A stretch of 53,488 bases of DNA from Deltaproteobacteria bacterium (GCA_016875195.1 VGRY01000024.1:1-53488); one strand, 5' to 3'; numbered from the stretch's first letter, positions 42,169 to 53,315 are shown. Notes: generated by a model not told the origin, from the letters alone. Numbers and translations are program-made.

Positions 42169-42711
42169 TTAATTTCTGAAAGGCATCCCAAGAAGCTTCA
42201 AGAGTTCCTTTCCCTCTTCATCCGTTCTGGCGGTGGTGCCGATGACAATATTCATCCCTTTGATCTTATCAATTTTATCGTAATGAATCTCCGGGAAGAT
42301 CAACTGTTCCCGGATGCCCATAGCAAAGTTTCCCCTGCCGTCAAACGATTTGCTGGAAACGCCCTTGAAATCCCTAACTCTCGGAAGGGTTACATTGACC
42401 AAGCGGTTAAAGAATTCGTACATCCTATTTTTCCGGAGCGTGACCCTCACCCCGATGGGCATCCCTACTCTCAATTTGAACTGGGCGATCGATTTTTTAC
42501 CTTTGGTGATGACAGCTTTCTGTCCTGTAATGAGGGTCAGTTCCTGAACTGCGGAGTCGAGAATTTTAACGTTCTGGATGGCTTCCCCTAACCCCATATT
42601 GATGACGATTTTGTCCAACTTGGGAACCTCCATCTTATTCCGGTAATTAAATCGTTTCATCAGCGCAGGAATTACTTGTTCCTGATACGTCTCTTTCAAT
42701 CTCGCCATCAC
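42169..42711 (-). CDS. rplE: 50S ribosomal protein L5
   Basis: 180 aa; [35 protein letters not shown] and [20 protein letters not shown] are standard L5. It carries 5S rRNA with L18. Confidence 0.97.
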   Translation of the reverse strand: MMARLKETYQEQVIPALMKRFNYRNKMEVPKLDKIVINMGLGEAIQNVKILDSAVQELTLITGQKAVITKGKKSIAQFKLRVGMPIGVRVTLRKNRMYEFFNRLVNVTLPRVRDFKGVSSKSFDGRGNFAMGIREQLIFPEIHYDKIDKIKGMNIVIGTTARTDEEGKELLKLLGMPFRN

Positions 42712-42716
42712 ATCAC

Positions 42717-43046
42717 CTATTTATCAAAAATTTCACCGCATTTTTTACAGAACCTGGTCTTCTTGCCACCCTCAAGACTCCGATGGCCAATCCGAACCGG
42801 CTTATTGCATTTTTCACAGAGAAGCATCACGTTGGAGATATGAAGGGGTGCTTCTTTCTCCAGAATTCCTCCCCTTTTCTGTTGCCCGTGGGGCCGGGAA
42901 TGTCTCTTAATGAAATTGATCTTTTCGATGATCACTTTCTGCTTCTCCGGAAGGACTTTCAGCACCCGTCCGCTTTTCCCTTTCTCTCTTCCGTCGGTCA
43001 CCATGACCAGGTCATTTTTTTTGATATGGTTTTTGGAGACAATCAT
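42717..43046 (-). CDS. rplX: 50S ribosomal protein L24, with CxxC pairs
   Basis: 109 aa. The KOW motif is near the N-terminus ([20 protein letters not shown]). The C-terminal part has CEKC and CKKC, making a zinc-ribbon-like form of L24 found in some bacteria. L24 starts 50S assembly. Confidence 0.96.
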   Translation of the reverse strand: MIVSKNHIKKNDLVMVTDGREKGKSGRVLKVLPEKQKVIIEKINFIKRHSRPHGQQKRGGILEKEAPLHISNVMLLCEKCNKPVRIGHRSLEGGKKTRFCKKCGEIFDK

Positions 43047-43117
43047 TCCAAATTCCTTTCTGCTTACGGCTTTCCGCCCGAGGCAGACCCGCTCCTGGCG
43101 GGCACATCGAACCGACC

Positions 43118-43486
43118 TTACAGGACCTCGGGAGCCAGCGAGATGATCTTCATAAATCGCTTGGCCCGAAGTTCCCGGGCAACCGGGCCGAAAATCCGGG
43201 TGCCAATGGGCTCTCCCTGAGGGTTGATCAGAACAGCGGAGTTATCATCAAACTTAATGAAAGAACCATCCGGTCTTTCCACCTCTTTCTTTGTCCGGAC
43301 GATGACGGCTCGAGCAACATCACCTTTTTTAATCTTGGAGTTGGGCAAGGCGTCTTTGACCGAGACAATGATCACATCGCCCACGGTCGCATATTTCCGG
43401 CGCGTTCCTCCGAGGACCTTGATACACCCCAACCTTTTTGCTCCCGAATTATCAGCGACTTCAAGAATAGTCCGCATCTGAATCAT
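43118..43486 (-). CDS. rplN: 50S ribosomal protein L14
   Basis: 122 aa, [18 protein letters not shown]..., the standard length. The frame opens upstream at 43531, but the ATG at 43486 matches the family and follows GGAG. It contacts the 30S subunit in the intersubunit bridge. Confidence 0.97.
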   Translation of the reverse strand: MIQMRTILEVADNSGAKRLGCIKVLGGTRRKYATVGDVIIVSVKDALPNSKIKKGDVARAVIVRTKKEVERPDGSFIKFDDNSAVLINPQGEPIGTRIFGPVARELRAKRFMKIISLAPEVL

Positions 43487-43581
43487 GATTAACTCCGTCA
43501 CCGAGAGTGGAAAGTGGTGAGTGGCAGGCAAAAAATGATTTTTTCTACCACGTTCTACTTTCTACCTTCGACTTTCTGTTA

Positions 43582-43839
43582 TTAGGCGGCGCGCTCAATG
43601 ATCTCTTTGACACGCCATCTCTTCTCTTTGCTGAGAGGACGGGTTTCGATCAGAAGGACTTTGTCGCCGACGTGACACTGTTTCTTTTCGTCATGGGCCT
43701 TCACTTTCGTCCTCTTCCGGATATACTTCTTATAGACAGGATGGAGTACCAGACGATTGACCATGACGACGACCGTCTTCTCCATTTTGTCGCTCGAAAC
43801 CACACCCGTTAGCGTTTTTCTCTTTCCTCTCTCTTCCAT
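43582..43839 (-). CDS. rpsQ: 30S ribosomal protein S17
   Basis: 85 aa with [16 protein letters not shown] and the [22 protein letters not shown] end region. One extra cysteine is present. It lies 95 bp upstream of rplN; no repeat is seen there. Confidence 0.97.
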   Translation of the reverse strand: MEERGKRKTLTGVVSSDKMEKTVVVMVNRLVLHPVYKKYIRKRTKVKAHDEKKQCHVGDKVLLIETRPLSKEKRWRVKEIIERAA

Positions 43840-43844
43840 GCGCT

Positions 43845-44045
43845 TTATTTCCCTTTGCTCGGTGTCTTCTCTTTGAGAATCGTCTTCACCCGGGCGATAT
43901 CCCGCTTGACTTGAGGGATTCGCGTCGTGTTTTCCAACTGTCCTGTGGCATGTTGAAAACGGAGGTTAAAGAGCTCCTCATGCAGTTCTTTCTCTTTATG
44001 GATCAATTCCCCTTCGCTTAGAAGGCGGAGTTCTTTTGTTTTCAT
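43845..44045 (-). CDS. rpmC: 50S ribosomal protein L29
   Basis: 66 aa, helical, [20 protein letters not shown]..., ending in a basic tail. Its start overlaps the rplP stop by ATGA. L29 is at the peptide exit. Confidence 0.97.
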   Translation of the reverse strand: MKTKELRLLSEGELIHKEKELHEELFNLRFQHATGQLENTTRIPQVKRDIARVKTILKEKTPSKGK

Positions 44046-44458
44046 AGGTGGCTCCCCCGCATGATGAATCTCGTGTGGAGAGGCAATTTATGTGAGGCTA
44101 GAAGAAAAGCTTCTCTTGCCCTCTCTTCAGGAACTCCTTCCATTTCATAAAGAATTCTGCCTGGTCGAATGACGGCTACCCAATCTTCAGGCGGACCCTT
44201 TCCTTTTCCCATCCGGGTCTCTGCAGGCTTTTTGGTGATGGGCTTGTCGGGAAAGATGCGAATCCAGATTCGGCCTGTTCGTTTGATAAAACGTGTCATC
44301 GCAATACGTGCGGCTTCAATCTGCCGGGAACTCAGCCAGCCGCACTCCGTTGCCTGAAGCCCAAAGTCGCCAAAGTTTAGGGTATTTCCACGAGAAGCCG
44401 CCCCTCTCCTTTTTCCCTTTTGCATCTTCCGATATTTTGTCTTCTTCGGCATTAACAT
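44042..44458 (-). CDS. rplP: 50S ribosomal protein L16
   Basis: 138 aa, starting [19 protein letters not shown]. The frame remains open to 44473, but a GAGG 9 nt before ATG 44458 and the family's usual opening support this start. L16 helps bind the A-site tRNA. A palindrome lies immediately upstream in the gap to rpsC. Confidence 0.96.
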   Translation of the reverse strand: MLMPKKTKYRKMQKGKRRGAASRGNTLNFGDFGLQATECGWLSSRQIEAARIAMTRFIKRTGRIWIRIFPDKPITKKPAETRMGKGKGPPEDWVAVIRPGRILYEMEGVPEERAREAFLLASHKLPLHTRFIMRGSHL

Positions 44459-44473
44459 CTTAATAAACCTCAA

Positions 44474-44567
44474 TGGAAAATATAAATTGGAAATTGAAAA
44501 ATTAGCATTTTAAGATTTCGTTAATTTGAACTGCTAATTTTGCATTTTACAATTTTCATTGATCTTG
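44474..44567. repeat. Imperfect inverted repeat between rpsC and rplP (GCAAATTGAAA family, copy 2)
   Basis: The left arm TCAATGGAAAATATAAATTG and AAAATTAGCATTTT pair with the right arm, AACTGCTAATTTTGCATTTT and ACAATTTTCATTGATC. Words are shared with the element at 37872-37965. Confidence 0.7.
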
Positions 44568-44572
44568 ATGAG

Positions 44573-45235
44573 TTAGGAGGCGTGTTCTTCAGCCTCTTTC
44601 GTTGAGAAAACCTCTCCCTTAAAGATCCAGGTCTTGACGCCGATGATTCCATACGTGGTCTTGGCCTCAGCCAGGCCAAAGTCGATATCGGCTCGCAGGG
44701 TGTGAAGGGGAACTCGACCCTCGCGGTACCATTCATAGCGGGCCATTTCTGCGCCTCCGAGTCTTCCGGAGACCGCTATTTTAATTCCCTTTGCCCCTAA
44801 CTTGATGGCGGAGGAGACCGCTTTCTTCATCGCCCTTCGGAATCCAACGCGGCGTTCGAGTTGAAGAGCCACATTCTCGGCCACGAGCTGGGCATTGACC
44901 TCTGCCCTTTTCACTTCCTGGATATTGACGATGATCTCCTTCTGGGTCATCTTTTGAAGCTCTTTTTTGAGGTTCTCCACCTCAACTCCCTTTTTTCCGA
45001 TAATGATCCCTGGTCGGGCAGTCCAGATGGACACTTTGGCTTTTTTCGCTTTACTTGCCGCCCGTTCAATCTCGATCTTTGAGACTCCGGCATGGTAAAG
45101 TTTTTTCTTCAGATGGTCGCGGATCCGTATATCTTCAATCAGAAGTTGCGGATAATCCTTTTCTGCAAACCATCGTGAATCCCAGCCCCTGATATATCCC
45201 AGTCGAAACCCTATCGGATGAACTTTCTGACCCAA
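44573..45235 (-). CDS. rpsC: 30S ribosomal protein S3
   Basis: 220 aa, starting at TTG as [25 protein letters not shown] lies 6 nt before it. The frame remains open to 45259, but the family begins at this point. It has a KH domain with [17 protein letters not shown]3 guards the mRNA entry channel. Confidence 0.96.
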   Translation of the reverse strand: MGQKVHPIGFRLGYIRGWDSRWFAEKDYPQLLIEDIRIRDHLKKKLYHAGVSKIEIERAASKAKKAKVSIWTARPGIIIGKKGVEVENLKKELQKMTQKEIIVNIQEVKRAEVNAQLVAENVALQLERRVGFRRAMKKAVSSAIKLGAKGIKIAVSGRLGGAEMARYEWYREGRVPLHTLRADIDFGLAEAKTTYGIIGVKTWIFKGEVFSTKEAEEHAS

Positions 45236-45248
45236 GGTGATCCTCCTT

Positions 45249-45581
45249 TCACTTCTCATCCAGAACGATGGTGATGTGGCTCGTTCTTTTCCGGATGCTG
45301 GTCGCCCTTCCCAGAGCCCGCGGGGTAAACCTTTTCCAGGTCACTCCCTGGTCTACCGAGATCTTCTTCACATAAAGTCGGTCAACATCCACTGTCTTCT
45401 TCTGTGTGGCATTGGCAATGACTGATTTCAACACCTTCGTCATCACTCTGGCGGCCGCTTTCTTTGTAAACGCCAGGATGTTGAGAGCCTCTTCTGATCT
45501 TTTGCCCCTGATCAGGTCAGCCACCAGCCTTGCTTTTCTGGGTCCCAATCGTACGTATTTTAATTTTGCCCTGACTTCCAT
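45249..45581 (-). CDS. rplV: 50S ribosomal protein L22
   Basis: 110 aa from ATG 45581; a TTG at 45590 is the alternative. [19 protein letters not shown] and RRRSSHITIVL-type ending ([12 protein letters not shown]) are family features. L22 lines the exit tunnel. A ACCCCGTTAGA hairpin precedes it. Confidence 0.95.
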   Translation of the reverse strand: MEVRAKLKYVRLGPRKARLVADLIRGKRSEEALNILAFTKKAAARVMTKVLKSVIANATQKKTVDVDRLYVKKISVDQGVTWKRFTPRALGRATSIRKRTSHITIVLDEK

Positions 45582-45595
45582 TTTCCTCAACCTTT

Positions 45596-45631
45596 ACCCC
45601 GTTAGAAGGGCGAATGTCCCTCTAATGGGGT
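45596..45631. repeat. ACCCCGTTAGA hairpin between rpsS and rplV
   Basis: ACCCCGTTAGAAGGG is mirrored by CCCTCTAATGGGGT around a short centre. It is the same unit as in the two hairpins at 35039-35138, which argues for a dispersed element. Confidence 0.75.
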
Positions 45632-45637
45632 TTACCT

Positions 45638-45928
45638 TTATGGAGTCTTACCCTTAACCTTTGTCTTTCGATCACCTGAATGACCGTGGAACGTCCGTGT
45701 AGGGGAGAATTCCCCCAATTTATGGCCGACCATCTCCTCAGTGACGAAGACTGGAATAAACTTTTTCCCATTATGGACTGCAAAAGTTAAACCGACCATC
45801 TCAGGAATGATGGTGGAACGCCTGGACCAGGTTTTGATCACCCTTCCTTCCCTCGTTCTCCGGGCCTCCTCCGTTTTCACTCTTAAATGGGCATCCACAA
45901 AGGGCCCTTTTTTGATTGACCGGGCCAT
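45638..45928 (-). CDS. rpsS: 30S ribosomal protein S19
   Basis: 96 aa, [17 protein letters not shown], ending [17 protein letters not shown]. It overlaps the rplB stop by one base. Normal. Confidence 0.97.
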   Translation of the reverse strand: MARSIKKGPFVDAHLRVKTEEARRTREGRVIKTWSRRSTIIPEMVGLTFAVHNGKKFIPVFVTEEMVGHKLGEFSPTRTFHGHSGDRKTKVKGKTP

Positions 45929-46743
45929 TAATCTCTCCTCTTCAGGATATATTTATCCGTCCTTTTATTTTTGCGTGTCTTCCTCTCCGGAACCCCCCAT
46001 GGCGTACAGGGGTGACGACCTCCGGAACTCTTTCCTTCGCCTCCACCAAGCGGATGGTCGATCGGGTTCATCGCCACTCCGCGAGTAACAGGGCGTCTGC
46101 CGATCCATCGGTTTCGTCCTGCTTTCCCAAAAGAAACATTTTCGTGCTCGAAGTTGCTCACCTGTCCAATGGTGGCATAGCAGTCCTGCAGGACAAGCCG
46201 TACCTCACCCGATGGAAGTTTGACATGAGCATACTTACCTTCCTTGGCCATCAACTGACCGCTGGTTCCCGCACTTCGAATGATCTGGCCCCCTTTTCCG
46301 ATTTTCAACTCCACATTGTGGATTAACGTGCCTGTCGGGATGTTTCGCAGGGGAAGGGCATTGCCGGGTTTGATATCAGCGCTGGAACTTGCCATGACCT
46401 GATCCCCTACCCTCAATTGATCCGGAGCGAGGATATATCTTTTCTCACCATCCACATAATGGAGCAGAGCGATGCGGGCGGACCGATTGGGGTCATATTC
46501 AACGGTTGCCACCTTCGCAGGGATCTCCCTCTTGTTTCTCTTAAAGTCAATGATACGGTACATCCGTTTTGAGCCTCCGCCACGGTGCCAGGCCGTGACT
46601 CTTCCGTAACAGTTCCTTCCTCCAGTCTTCCTCATGGGACGAAGAAGGCTTTTCTCCGGTGAGGCAGAGGTGATTTCCTCGAAAGTCGAAACGGTTTGAA
46701 ACCGTCTGCCAGGGGAAGTGGGTCTAAATTTTTTTAATGCCAT
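45928..46743 (-). CDS. rplB: 50S ribosomal protein L2
   Basis: 271 aa with [20 protein letters not shown] near the C-terminus, the region next to the peptidyl-transferase centre. Normal length; the gap to rplW is filled by a repeat. Confidence 0.97.
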   Translation of the reverse strand: MALKKFRPTSPGRRFQTVSTFEEITSASPEKSLLRPMRKTGGRNCYGRVTAWHRGGGSKRMYRIIDFKRNKREIPAKVATVEYDPNRSARIALLHYVDGEKRYILAPDQLRVGDQVMASSSADIKPGNALPLRNIPTGTLIHNVELKIGKGGQIIRSAGTSGQLMAKEGKYAHVKLPSGEVRLVLQDCYATIGQVSNFEHENVSFGKAGRNRWIGRRPVTRGVAMNPIDHPLGGGEGKSSGGRHPCTPWGVPERKTRKNKRTDKYILKRRD

Positions 46744-46752
46744 CTTTTAACT

Positions 46753-46903
46753 CCCCAAATCCGAAATTCGAATATCGAAATCCGAAACAAACTCGAATGA
46801 CCAAAATTTTAAACTCAAAACGAAAAAAACGGTTTTTAATCTTTTGATGTTTTGATTTTCAAAACTGTTTCGATATTCGTGCTTCGTATTTCGAATTTAT
46901 TGT
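46753..46903. repeat. TTCGAA-type imperfect inverted repeat, copy C, between rplW and rplB
   Basis: AAATCCGAAATTCGAATATCG at the left faces CGATATTCGTGCTTCGTATTTCG at the right. GAATGACCAAAATTTT inside is shared with copies A and B. It lies within the S10 operon. Confidence 0.8.
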
Positions 46904-46905
46904 TT

Positions 46906-47196
46906 TTATGCTCCTTCAAAGAAGTCGATGCGGTCCCCTTCTCTCAGGGTGACAACAGCCTTCTTCCAGTCGGGCCTCTTTCCATATCTCCTTCCCAGAC
47001 GCTTTATCTTACCTAATACGTTGAGGGTGCGGACATTGTTGACCTTCACTTTGAAAAGGAGTTCGACCGCCGACTGAATCTCGATTTTATTGGCGTTCCG
47101 ATCGACTTCAAAGACATATTGATGACCCTCGTCTTTCTGACGGGTGCTCTTTTCAGTGACCAGAGGTCTTCGGATAATTTTCTGCGGCTCTTTCAT
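46906..47196 (-). CDS. rplW: 50S ribosomal protein L23
   Basis: 96 aa, [25 protein letters not shown], at the exit-tunnel rim where trigger factor and SRP dock. The ATG overlaps the rplD stop by ATGA. Confidence 0.97.
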   Translation of the reverse strand: MKEPQKIIRRPLVTEKSTRQKDEGHQYVFEVDRNANKIEIQSAVELLFKVKVNNVRTLNVLGKIKRLGRRYGKRPDWKKAVVTLREGDRIDFFEGA

Positions 47197-47816
47197 GAGA
47201 CCAACATCCCTTCTATTTTTTCGACAGCCGTGGTTAATAAAATCAGGTATTCATGATTCAGGATGTCGTAGACATTGAGGCTATTGTAACGGAGGACCTC
47301 GATGCCGGGAATATTTCGTGCTGACCGTTCCAGGAAAGTATGCTTGTCATCCGTCACGATGAGGGCATTCTCTGCATTAAACCTCTTTAGAATTTCAAGG
47401 ACCTGCCGGGTTTTAAACCCTTCAAGCGGAAACTCGTTGAGAAGAATCAGTTTGCCTTCTTGACGCTTTAAACTGAGAGCGGACCAGAGGGCAACCCGCC
47501 GTGCCTTTTTGGGAAGGGAGAAAGAGTAGTCCTTTGGCATGGGGCCGAAAATGGTTCCGCCCCCTCTCCAGAGAGGAGAACGCCGGCTTCCTGCCCGGGC
47601 ATTTCCGGTTCCTTTCTGTCGATACGGTTTGGCTCCACCACCACGGATAAGGGCTCGGTTCTTCGTGGCGGCGGTCCCTTTTCTCTGTGAAGCAAGGTGG
47701 CTGCGCACAGAATCATAAAAGAGGGAAGGATTGATCTTTGCGTCAAAGATCCGATCGTTCAGTTCGATCTCCCTCACTTTCTGATGGTTGATGTCATAGA
47801 CGGCTAATAGGCTCAT
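47193..47816 (-). CDS. rplD: 50S ribosomal protein L4
   Basis: 207 aa with the tunnel loop [29 protein letters not shown] stretch (shown in part). L4 in some bacteria also represses the S10 operon. Normal. Confidence 0.97.
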   Translation of the reverse strand: MSLLAVYDINHQKVREIELNDRIFDAKINPSLFYDSVRSHLASQRKGTAATKNRALIRGGGAKPYRQKGTGNARAGSRRSPLWRGGGTIFGPMPKDYSFSLPKKARRVALWSALSLKRQEGKLILLNEFPLEGFKTRQVLEILKRFNAENALIVTDDKHTFLERSARNIPGIEVLRYNSLNVYDILNHEYLILLTTAVEKIEGMLVS

Positions 47817-47829
47817 CTCATCCCTTTCC

Positions 47830-48495
47830 TTATGCAGATGCTGCAGCAGATCTCTTCTCTTTTGTGGCGCTTCGAATGAGGACCCATCCGCGAGGACCGC
47901 CAGGAACGCCTCCCCGTAAGAGCAGAAGGTTCTGATCTTCTCTCACTTCCAGGATCCTGATGTTCTGAATCGTTACACGATGATTTCCCAGATGGCCGGG
48001 CATCTTCAGGCCTTTAAAGGTATGGTGAGGGTAAGTGGCCGATCCTACCGATCCGCCATGCCGAAAATACTCATGGGTACCATGAGATCCCGGAGAACCA
48101 TGGAATCCATGCCGTTTTATTACTCCTGCAAATCCTTTCCCTTTGCTCAACCCGGTGACATCGACGACATCGCCTGGCTTAAAGAGCTGTCCGACATTGA
48201 TCTCCTGGCCTAACTCAAACCCTTCGGTGCTCTCCATACGGAATTCCTTCAGGTGAGTGACCGGAGTGATGCCTGCTTTTTTGCAATGGCCGGCAAGAGG
48301 TTTCTTGACGCTTTTTTCTCTCTTCGGAAGAAAGCCGATCTGAAGGGCTTCGTATCCCTCTTTCTCTTTCGTCTTTTTCTGGGCAACCCAGCAAGGTCCG
48401 GCTTCGATGACCGTGACCGGAACGACGGAGCCATCCTCCTGAAAGATCTGAGTCATTCCTATTTTTCTACCGATAATTCCGAGTGTCTGTTTCAT
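47830..48495 (-). CDS. rplC: 50S ribosomal protein L3
   Basis: 221 aa; IGRKIGMTQIFQEDGSVVPVTV start and GKGFAGVIKRHGFHGSPGSHGTH core are diagnostic. L3 sits beside the peptidyl-transferase centre. Its C-terminus is Ala-rich. Confidence 0.97.
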   Translation of the reverse strand: MKQTLGIIGRKIGMTQIFQEDGSVVPVTVIEAGPCWVAQKKTKEKEGYEALQIGFLPKREKSVKKPLAGHCKKAGITPVTHLKEFRMESTEGFELGQEINVGQLFKPGDVVDVTGLSKGKGFAGVIKRHGFHGSPGSHGTHEYFRHGGSVGSATYPHHTFKGLKMPGHLGNHRVTIQNIRILEVREDQNLLLLRGGVPGGPRGWVLIRSATKEKRSAAASA

Positions 48496-48509
48496 GATCT
48501 TTCAATCCC

Positions 48510-48818
48510 TTATAGTTTAATCTCCACATCGATCCCGGCTGCCAGGTCGAGTTTCATCAGTGCATCCACGGTCTGCTGAGTTGGCTCGATGATGTCGAGA
48601 AGGCGCTTGTGGGTTCGAATTTCAAACTGTTCCCTCGATTTTTTATCCACATGGGGAGACCTCAACACGGTATAACGATTGATCTTTGTGGGAAGGGGAA
48701 TAGGACCTGCAACACTGGCGCCGGTTCGCCGGACTGTTTCGACGATCTCAGCCGTTGACTTGTCGAGCAGTTTATGGTCATAAGATTTAAGGCTGACTCT
48801 GATCTTCTGAGCTGTCAT
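48510..48818 (-). CDS. rpsJ: 30S ribosomal protein S10
   Basis: 102 aa; [23 protein letters not shown] and [22 protein letters not shown]10 is also the NusE antitermination factor. It begins the S10 part of the cluster, 30 bp after tuf. Confidence 0.97.
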   Translation of the reverse strand: MTAQKIRVSLKSYDHKLLDKSTAEIVETVRRTGASVAGPIPLPTKINRYTVLRSPHVDKKSREQFEIRTHKRLLDIIEPTQQTVDALMKLDLAAGIDVEIKL

Positions 48819-48848
48819 TCCATTACCCCTTTCCTTCTCACATACCGT

Positions 48849-50048
48849 CTATTCGAGGACATCGCTGATGACGCCAGCGCCCACCGTCCGTCCACCCTCG
48901 CGTATCGCAAACCTCAACTCCTTCTCCATCGCTATCGGCGTGATCAACTCCACCGATAACGACACGTTGTCCCCGGGCATCACCATCTCCACGCCATCAG
49001 GCAACGTCGCCACCCCCGTCACATCCGTCGTCCGAAAGTAAAACTGAGGCCGATACCCATTGAAAAACGGCGTATGCCGCCCCCCCTCTTCCTTCGTCAG
49101 AATATAGGTCTCTGCCTTGAATTTCCGATGCGGCGTTATTGAACCAGGCTTCGATACCACCTGCCCTCGCTCCACCTCTTCTCGCTTCACTCCTCGAAGC
49201 AAGATCCCCACATTGTCTCCCGCCTGACCCTGATCCAATATCTTACGAAACATCTCCACCCCCGTACAGACCGTCTTAAGCGTGTCTCGTATCCCCACCA
49301 CTTCCACTTCTTCTCCCACTTTGATCATCCCTCGCTCCACTCGCCCCGTTACCACGGTCCCTCGCCCTGAGATCGAAAAAACGTCTTCCACCGGCATCAA
49401 GAAGGGCTTGTCCACTTCTCGCACAGGCTCGGGGATTGAGGTATCCACCGCATCCATCAGTTTCAGTATCCCACTACACCACTGACATTCCACTTTCCCA
49501 CACCCACATTCCAAGGCTTTTAGCGCTGATCCCCTTATCACCGGGGCCACATCTCCAGGAAAGTCATACCCAGACAGAAGTTCTCTTACTTCTAACTCCA
49601 CCAAGTCCAATAGCTCCGGGTCTTCTACCATGTCCACTTTGTTTAAAAAGACCACGATATAGGGCACTCGCACCTGCTTGGCCAACAGCACATGCTCCCG
49701 CGTCTGGGGCATCGGCCCATCGGCTGCCGATACCACCAGAATCGTCCCATCCATCTGCGCTGCTCCCGTGATCATGTTTTTGATGTAGTCCGCATGCCCA
49801 GGACAATCGATATGCGCATAGTGCCGCTTGGCTGTCTCGTATTCCACGTGCGCAATGGCAATCGTCAATCCACGCTCTTTTTCTTCTGGCGCCTTGTCGA
49901 TCTGGTCAAACGCCATATACGAGGCCAACCCTTTGCCTGCCAATACTTTCGTGATGGCTGAGGTTAGCGTCGTCTTCCCATGATCCACATGCCCAATCGT
50001 CCCAATGTTCACATGCGGCTTCGTCCTCTCAAATTTCGGCTTCGACAT
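48849..50048 (-). CDS. tuf: Elongation factor Tu with a four-cysteine insert
   Basis: 399 aa GTPase that brings aminoacyl-tRNA to the ribosome. G motifs are [16 protein letters not shown] and NKVDM. Between RGSALKALE and LMDAVD is an [14 protein letters not shown] stretch with Cys181, Cys183, Cys188 and Cys191, a likely metal site lacking in E. coli EF-Tu. It is coupled to fusA and rpsJ in the str layout. A second tuf copy elsewhere is common but not visible here. Confidence 0.97.
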   Translation of the reverse strand: MSKPKFERTKPHVNIGTIGHVDHGKTTLTSAITKVLAGKGLASYMAFDQIDKAPEEKERGLTIAIAHVEYETAKRHYAHIDCPGHADYIKNMITGAAQMDGTILVVSAADGPMPQTREHVLLAKQVRVPYIVVFLNKVDMVEDPELLDLVELEVRELLSGYDFPGDVAPVIRGSALKALECGCGKVECQWCSGILKLMDAVDTSIPEPVREVDKPFLMPVEDVFSISGRGTVVTGRVERGMIKVGEEVEVVGIRDTLKTVCTGVEMFRKILDQGQAGDNVGILLRGVKREEVERGQVVSKPGSITPHRKFKAETYILTKEEGGRHTPFFNGYRPQFYFRTTDVTGVATLPDGVEMVMPGDNVSLSVELITPIAMEKELRFAIREGGRTVGAGVISDVLE

Positions 50049-50078
50049 GGCTTAATCCCTCCTTGTCTCTGGCTGCTC

Positions 50079-52157
50079 TCAGGCAACCTTTCTCAATTCT
50101 GAAAGGATCTCCTCACTCACGGATGCAGGCACCGGCTTGTAATGTGAGAATTGCAGGGTGAAGGTCGCCCTTCCCTGTGTGAGGGATCGAAGGTCGGTAA
50201 CATATCCAAACACATTGGCCAGAGGAACCTCTCCGGTGATCACATTGGTTCCCTTACGATATTCGATTCGTGTCGTCTTTCCTCTTCTGGAGTTGAGGTC
50301 GCTCACCACCTGTCCCACAAACTCCTCTGGTGTGATAATCTCAATCGACATCAGAGGCTCAAGCAGGATAGGATTGGCGCGCCGGGCTCCTTCTTTAAAT
50401 CCCATGGATCCGGCGATCTTGAAGGCCATTTCAGAGGAATCGACATCATGATAGGATCCATCAAAGAGGGTCACTTGAACATCGACCATAGGAAACCCAG
50501 CGAGAACACCTTTTTCCATTGCTTCTACAACTCCCTTTTCGATGGCAGGTATGTATTCCTTTGGAACAGAGCCTCCCACAATCTTGTTAACGAATTCAAA
50601 ACCCTTTCCAGGAGACTGCGGTTCGAGGGTCAACCACGCATGTCCATATTGACCCCTTCCACCTGACTGACGTATGAAACGGCCTTCAGACTTGACCGTT
50701 TTCGTAATCGTCTCGCGATACGCGACCTGGGGTCTGCCTACATTGGCTTCAACCTTGAATTCCCTCAGAAGCCGATCGACAATGATTTCGAGATGGAGCT
50801 CGCCCATCCCGGAAATAATGGTCTGGCCTGTCTCTTCATCGGTCTTCACTTTGAATGAGGGATCTTCGAGGGTCAGTTTGTGGAGGGAGACTCCTAATTT
50901 TTCAATATCGCTCTTTGTCTTAGGCTCCAGAGCAACGGCGATGACTGGCTCGGGGAAGTTCATTGATTCGAGGATGATGGGTTCTTTTTCTGTACAGATG
51001 GTATCGCCGGTGGTGGTATATTTGAGGCCTACAGCGGCAAAGATGTCTCCTGCCGATACTTCATGGATCTCTTCCCTTTTGTTTGCATGCATCTTTAACA
51101 ACCGGCCGATCCGTTCCTTTTTCCCCTTACCGGGATTGAAGACGAAATCGCCCGATTTGAGCGATCCGGAATAGATTCTAAAAAAGGTGAGCTGGCCGGT
51201 ATAGGGGTCGCTCATAATCTTAAAAGCAAGCGCTGAGAGAGGATGCCCGTTGTTAGCCGAAAAGGCTTTCTCCGCTCCTTCGAGGTCAATCCCTTTCACT
51301 GGAGGTAGATCAAGCGGAGAAGGGAGATAATCGATAATCGCATCGAGCAGAGGTTGGACCCCCTTATTTTTAAAGGCTGATCCGCAGAGTACCGGCGTTC
51401 CTTTTAGTTTGAGGGTTGCCTCTCTGACCGCCTGTTTAATTTCAGGGATAGATACTTCCTTGCCCTCTATGAACTTCTCCATCAAGGAATCATCCATTTC
51501 TGAAAGCCTTTCGATGAGAAATTCTCTCCGCGTTGCAGCTTCAGTTTGATAATCCTGAGGGATGTCGGTGGTGTCAAAATAGGATCCCTGGGTGTCCGGA
51601 TCGAATAGAAGGGCCTTCATTGAAACAAGATCAATCACTCCCTGAAAATCTTCCTCTTTTCCGATTGGAATCTGAAGAGGAAGAGGGGTGATCTTGAGAC
51701 GATCGATCATCATCTGAAGGCAGGTGTCGAAATCTGCTCCTACCCGGTCCATCTTGTTGACAAAGGCAATCCGGGGTATCTCATACTTATCAGCCTGTTT
51801 CCAGACCGTTTCCGATTGAGGTTCCACTCCTCCGACCGAGCAGAACACCGCAATCGCTCCATCCAATACCCGGAGAGACCGCTCTACTTCGATCGTAAAG
51901 TCCACATGGCCGGGTGTGTCAATGATGTTGATCCTGTAATCCTTCCAGAAGCAGGTCGTAGCCGCAGAGGTAATGGTAATCCCTCTCTCCTTCTCCTGCT
52001 CCATCCAATCCATCGTGGCAGAGCCGTCATGGACCTCTCCCATCCTGTGGGTGACACCGGTATAGTAGAGGATACGCTCCGTGGTCGTTGTCTTTCCCGC
52101 ATCGATGTGGGCCATGATGCCAATATTTCTGGTCATCTCTTTTAAAACGTTTGACAC
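50079..52157 (-). CDS. fusA: Elongation factor G
   Basis: 692 aa translocase. The GTPase domain has [28 protein letters not shown] and NKMDR. Domains II-V are complete to [15 protein letters not shown]. The frame opens upstream at 52208; GTG 52157 with AGAGG 6 nt before it gives the usual lead-in of about 8 residues before TRNIG, and the standard length. Follows rpsG after a hairpin gap. Confidence 0.95.
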   Translation of the reverse strand: MSNVLKEMTRNIGIMAHIDAGKTTTTERILYYTGVTHRMGEVHDGSATMDWMEQEKERGITITSAATTCFWKDYRINIIDTPGHVDFTIEVERSLRVLDGAIAVFCSVGGVEPQSETVWKQADKYEIPRIAFVNKMDRVGADFDTCLQMMIDRLKITPLPLQIPIGKEEDFQGVIDLVSMKALLFDPDTQGSYFDTTDIPQDYQTEAATRREFLIERLSEMDDSLMEKFIEGKEVSIPEIKQAVREATLKLKGTPVLCGSAFKNKGVQPLLDAIIDYLPSPLDLPPVKGIDLEGAEKAFSANNGHPLSALAFKIMSDPYTGQLTFFRIYSGSLKSGDFVFNPGKGKKERIGRLLKMHANKREEIHEVSAGDIFAAVGLKYTTTGDTICTEKEPIILESMNFPEPVIAVALEPKTKSDIEKLGVSLHKLTLEDPSFKVKTDEETGQTIISGMGELHLEIIVDRLLREFKVEANVGRPQVAYRETITKTVKSEGRFIRQSGGRGQYGHAWLTLEPQSPGKGFEFVNKIVGGSVPKEYIPAIEKGVVEAMEKGVLAGFPMVDVQVTLFDGSYHDVDSSEMAFKIAGSMGFKEGARRANPILLEPLMSIEIITPEEFVGQVVSDLNSRRGKTTRIEYRKGTNVITGEVPLANVFGYVTDLRSLTQGRATFTLQFSHYKPVPASVSEEILSELRKVA

Positions 52158-52220
52158 CGAAAACCTCTTAACGATTTGAGTCACGCGCATTGCGTGATTG
52201 AAATTCAAAATTATGGAAAA

Positions 52221-52292
52221 CAGGTTGAGGTTAAGATTGAGATTGAAGGGGGAACTAATTAAATCCTAAACCTTATCCTTGACCTAAACCTT
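52221..52292. repeat. Imperfect inverted repeat between rpsG and fusA
   Basis: AGGTTGAGGTTAAGATTGAG faces CCTTATCCTTGACCTAAACCT; the arms pair with several mismatches. It resembles the CCTAAACC-rich hairpin at 8326-8475. Confidence 0.5.
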
Positions 52293-52340
52293 TCACCCAC
52301 CCAGTACCAATTGGAGCTGAATGGAATTGATATTAAACAG

Positions 52341-52811
52341 TTACCAGCGGTAGTGAGCAAACGCCTTGTTGGCTTCTGCCATCTTGTGGGTATCCTCTCT
52401 CTTTTTAACAGAGGCCCCACGGCTATTGGCTGCATCGATTAATTCAGCGGAAAGTTTCTCTTTCATCGTCTTTTCCGAGCGCTGTTTTGCATAACCAATG
52501 ATCCATCGAATCGCTAAAGATGTTTTCCGGCTTGGCCTCACCTCTACCGGCACCTGATAGGTGGCACCGCCGACCCTCCGGGGTCTTACCTCGATCATCG
52601 GCTTCACATGATCCATCGCCTGGTTAAAGATTTTGATTGGATCAGATTGAGTCTTGTCTTTAATGAGATTAAGGGCTCCATAAAAGATCCCTTCTGCCAC
52701 GCTCTTCTTCCCTTCGCGCATGATGCCGTTGATAAACTTGGCGATCATCACATCACGATATTTCGGATCTGGCAATATCTCTCTCTTTCTTACTTCTCTT
52801 TTTCTGGGCAT
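52341..52811 (-). CDS. rpsG: 30S ribosomal protein S7
   Basis: 156 aa; [17 protein letters not shown] start and [15 protein letters not shown] end are typical. S7 organises the 30S head and in E. coli represses the str operon. Confidence 0.97.
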   Translation of the reverse strand: MPRKREVRKREILPDPKYRDVMIAKFINGIMREGKKSVAEGIFYGALNLIKDKTQSDPIKIFNQAMDHVKPMIEVRPRRVGGATYQVPVEVRPSRKTSLAIRWIIGYAKQRSEKTMKEKLSAELIDAANSRGASVKKREDTHKMAEANKAFAHYRW

Positions 52812-52856
52812 AACTACTCCTTCTTCCTATATTCAGCCATACTCAAAGAGAGGTTG

Positions 52857-53228
52857 TTACTTGGGTTTCTTGGCTCCGTACCTTGAACGTCCCTGTTTGC
52901 GGTCTTGTACCCCTACCGCATCGAGGGTGCCCCGAATGATATGGTATCGAACTCCTGGCAGGTCCTTAACTCTTCCTCCACGGATGAGAACGACGGAGTG
53001 TTCCTGAAGGTTATGCCCGATTCCTGGGATATAAGCCGTCACTTCAATCCCATTGGTCAATCGTACACGGGCAACCTTTCGAAGAGCGGAATTTGGCTTC
53101 TTAGGTGTTGTGGTATAAACTCGAATACAAACCCCCCTTTTTTGGGGCGATCCTGTTAGAGCAGGGGCAGAGGTCTTACTTTTTACCGCACTTCTTCCAA
53201 TTCGAACCAATTGACTAACTGTTGGCAT
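52857..53228 (-). CDS. rpsL: 30S ribosomal protein S12
   Basis: 123 aa; [19 protein letters not shown] keeps the decoding loop lysine (the streptomycin-sensitive form), and [11 protein letters not shown] ends the protein. First gene of the cluster, about 80 nt after a consensus promoter. Confidence 0.97.
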   Translation of the reverse strand: MPTVSQLVRIGRSAVKSKTSAPALTGSPQKRGVCIRVYTTTPKKPNSALRKVARVRLTNGIEVTAYIPGIGHNLQEHSVVLIRGGRVKDLPGVRYHIIRGTLDAVGVQDRKQGRSRYGAKKPK

Positions 53229-53315
53229 TTATCTCCTCATTAAACAGAACTAATAATTTCAATAAGTTACAAACTCAATAGATTGAACAAGAGTTTAAGG
53301 CGAAAAAACTTTATA

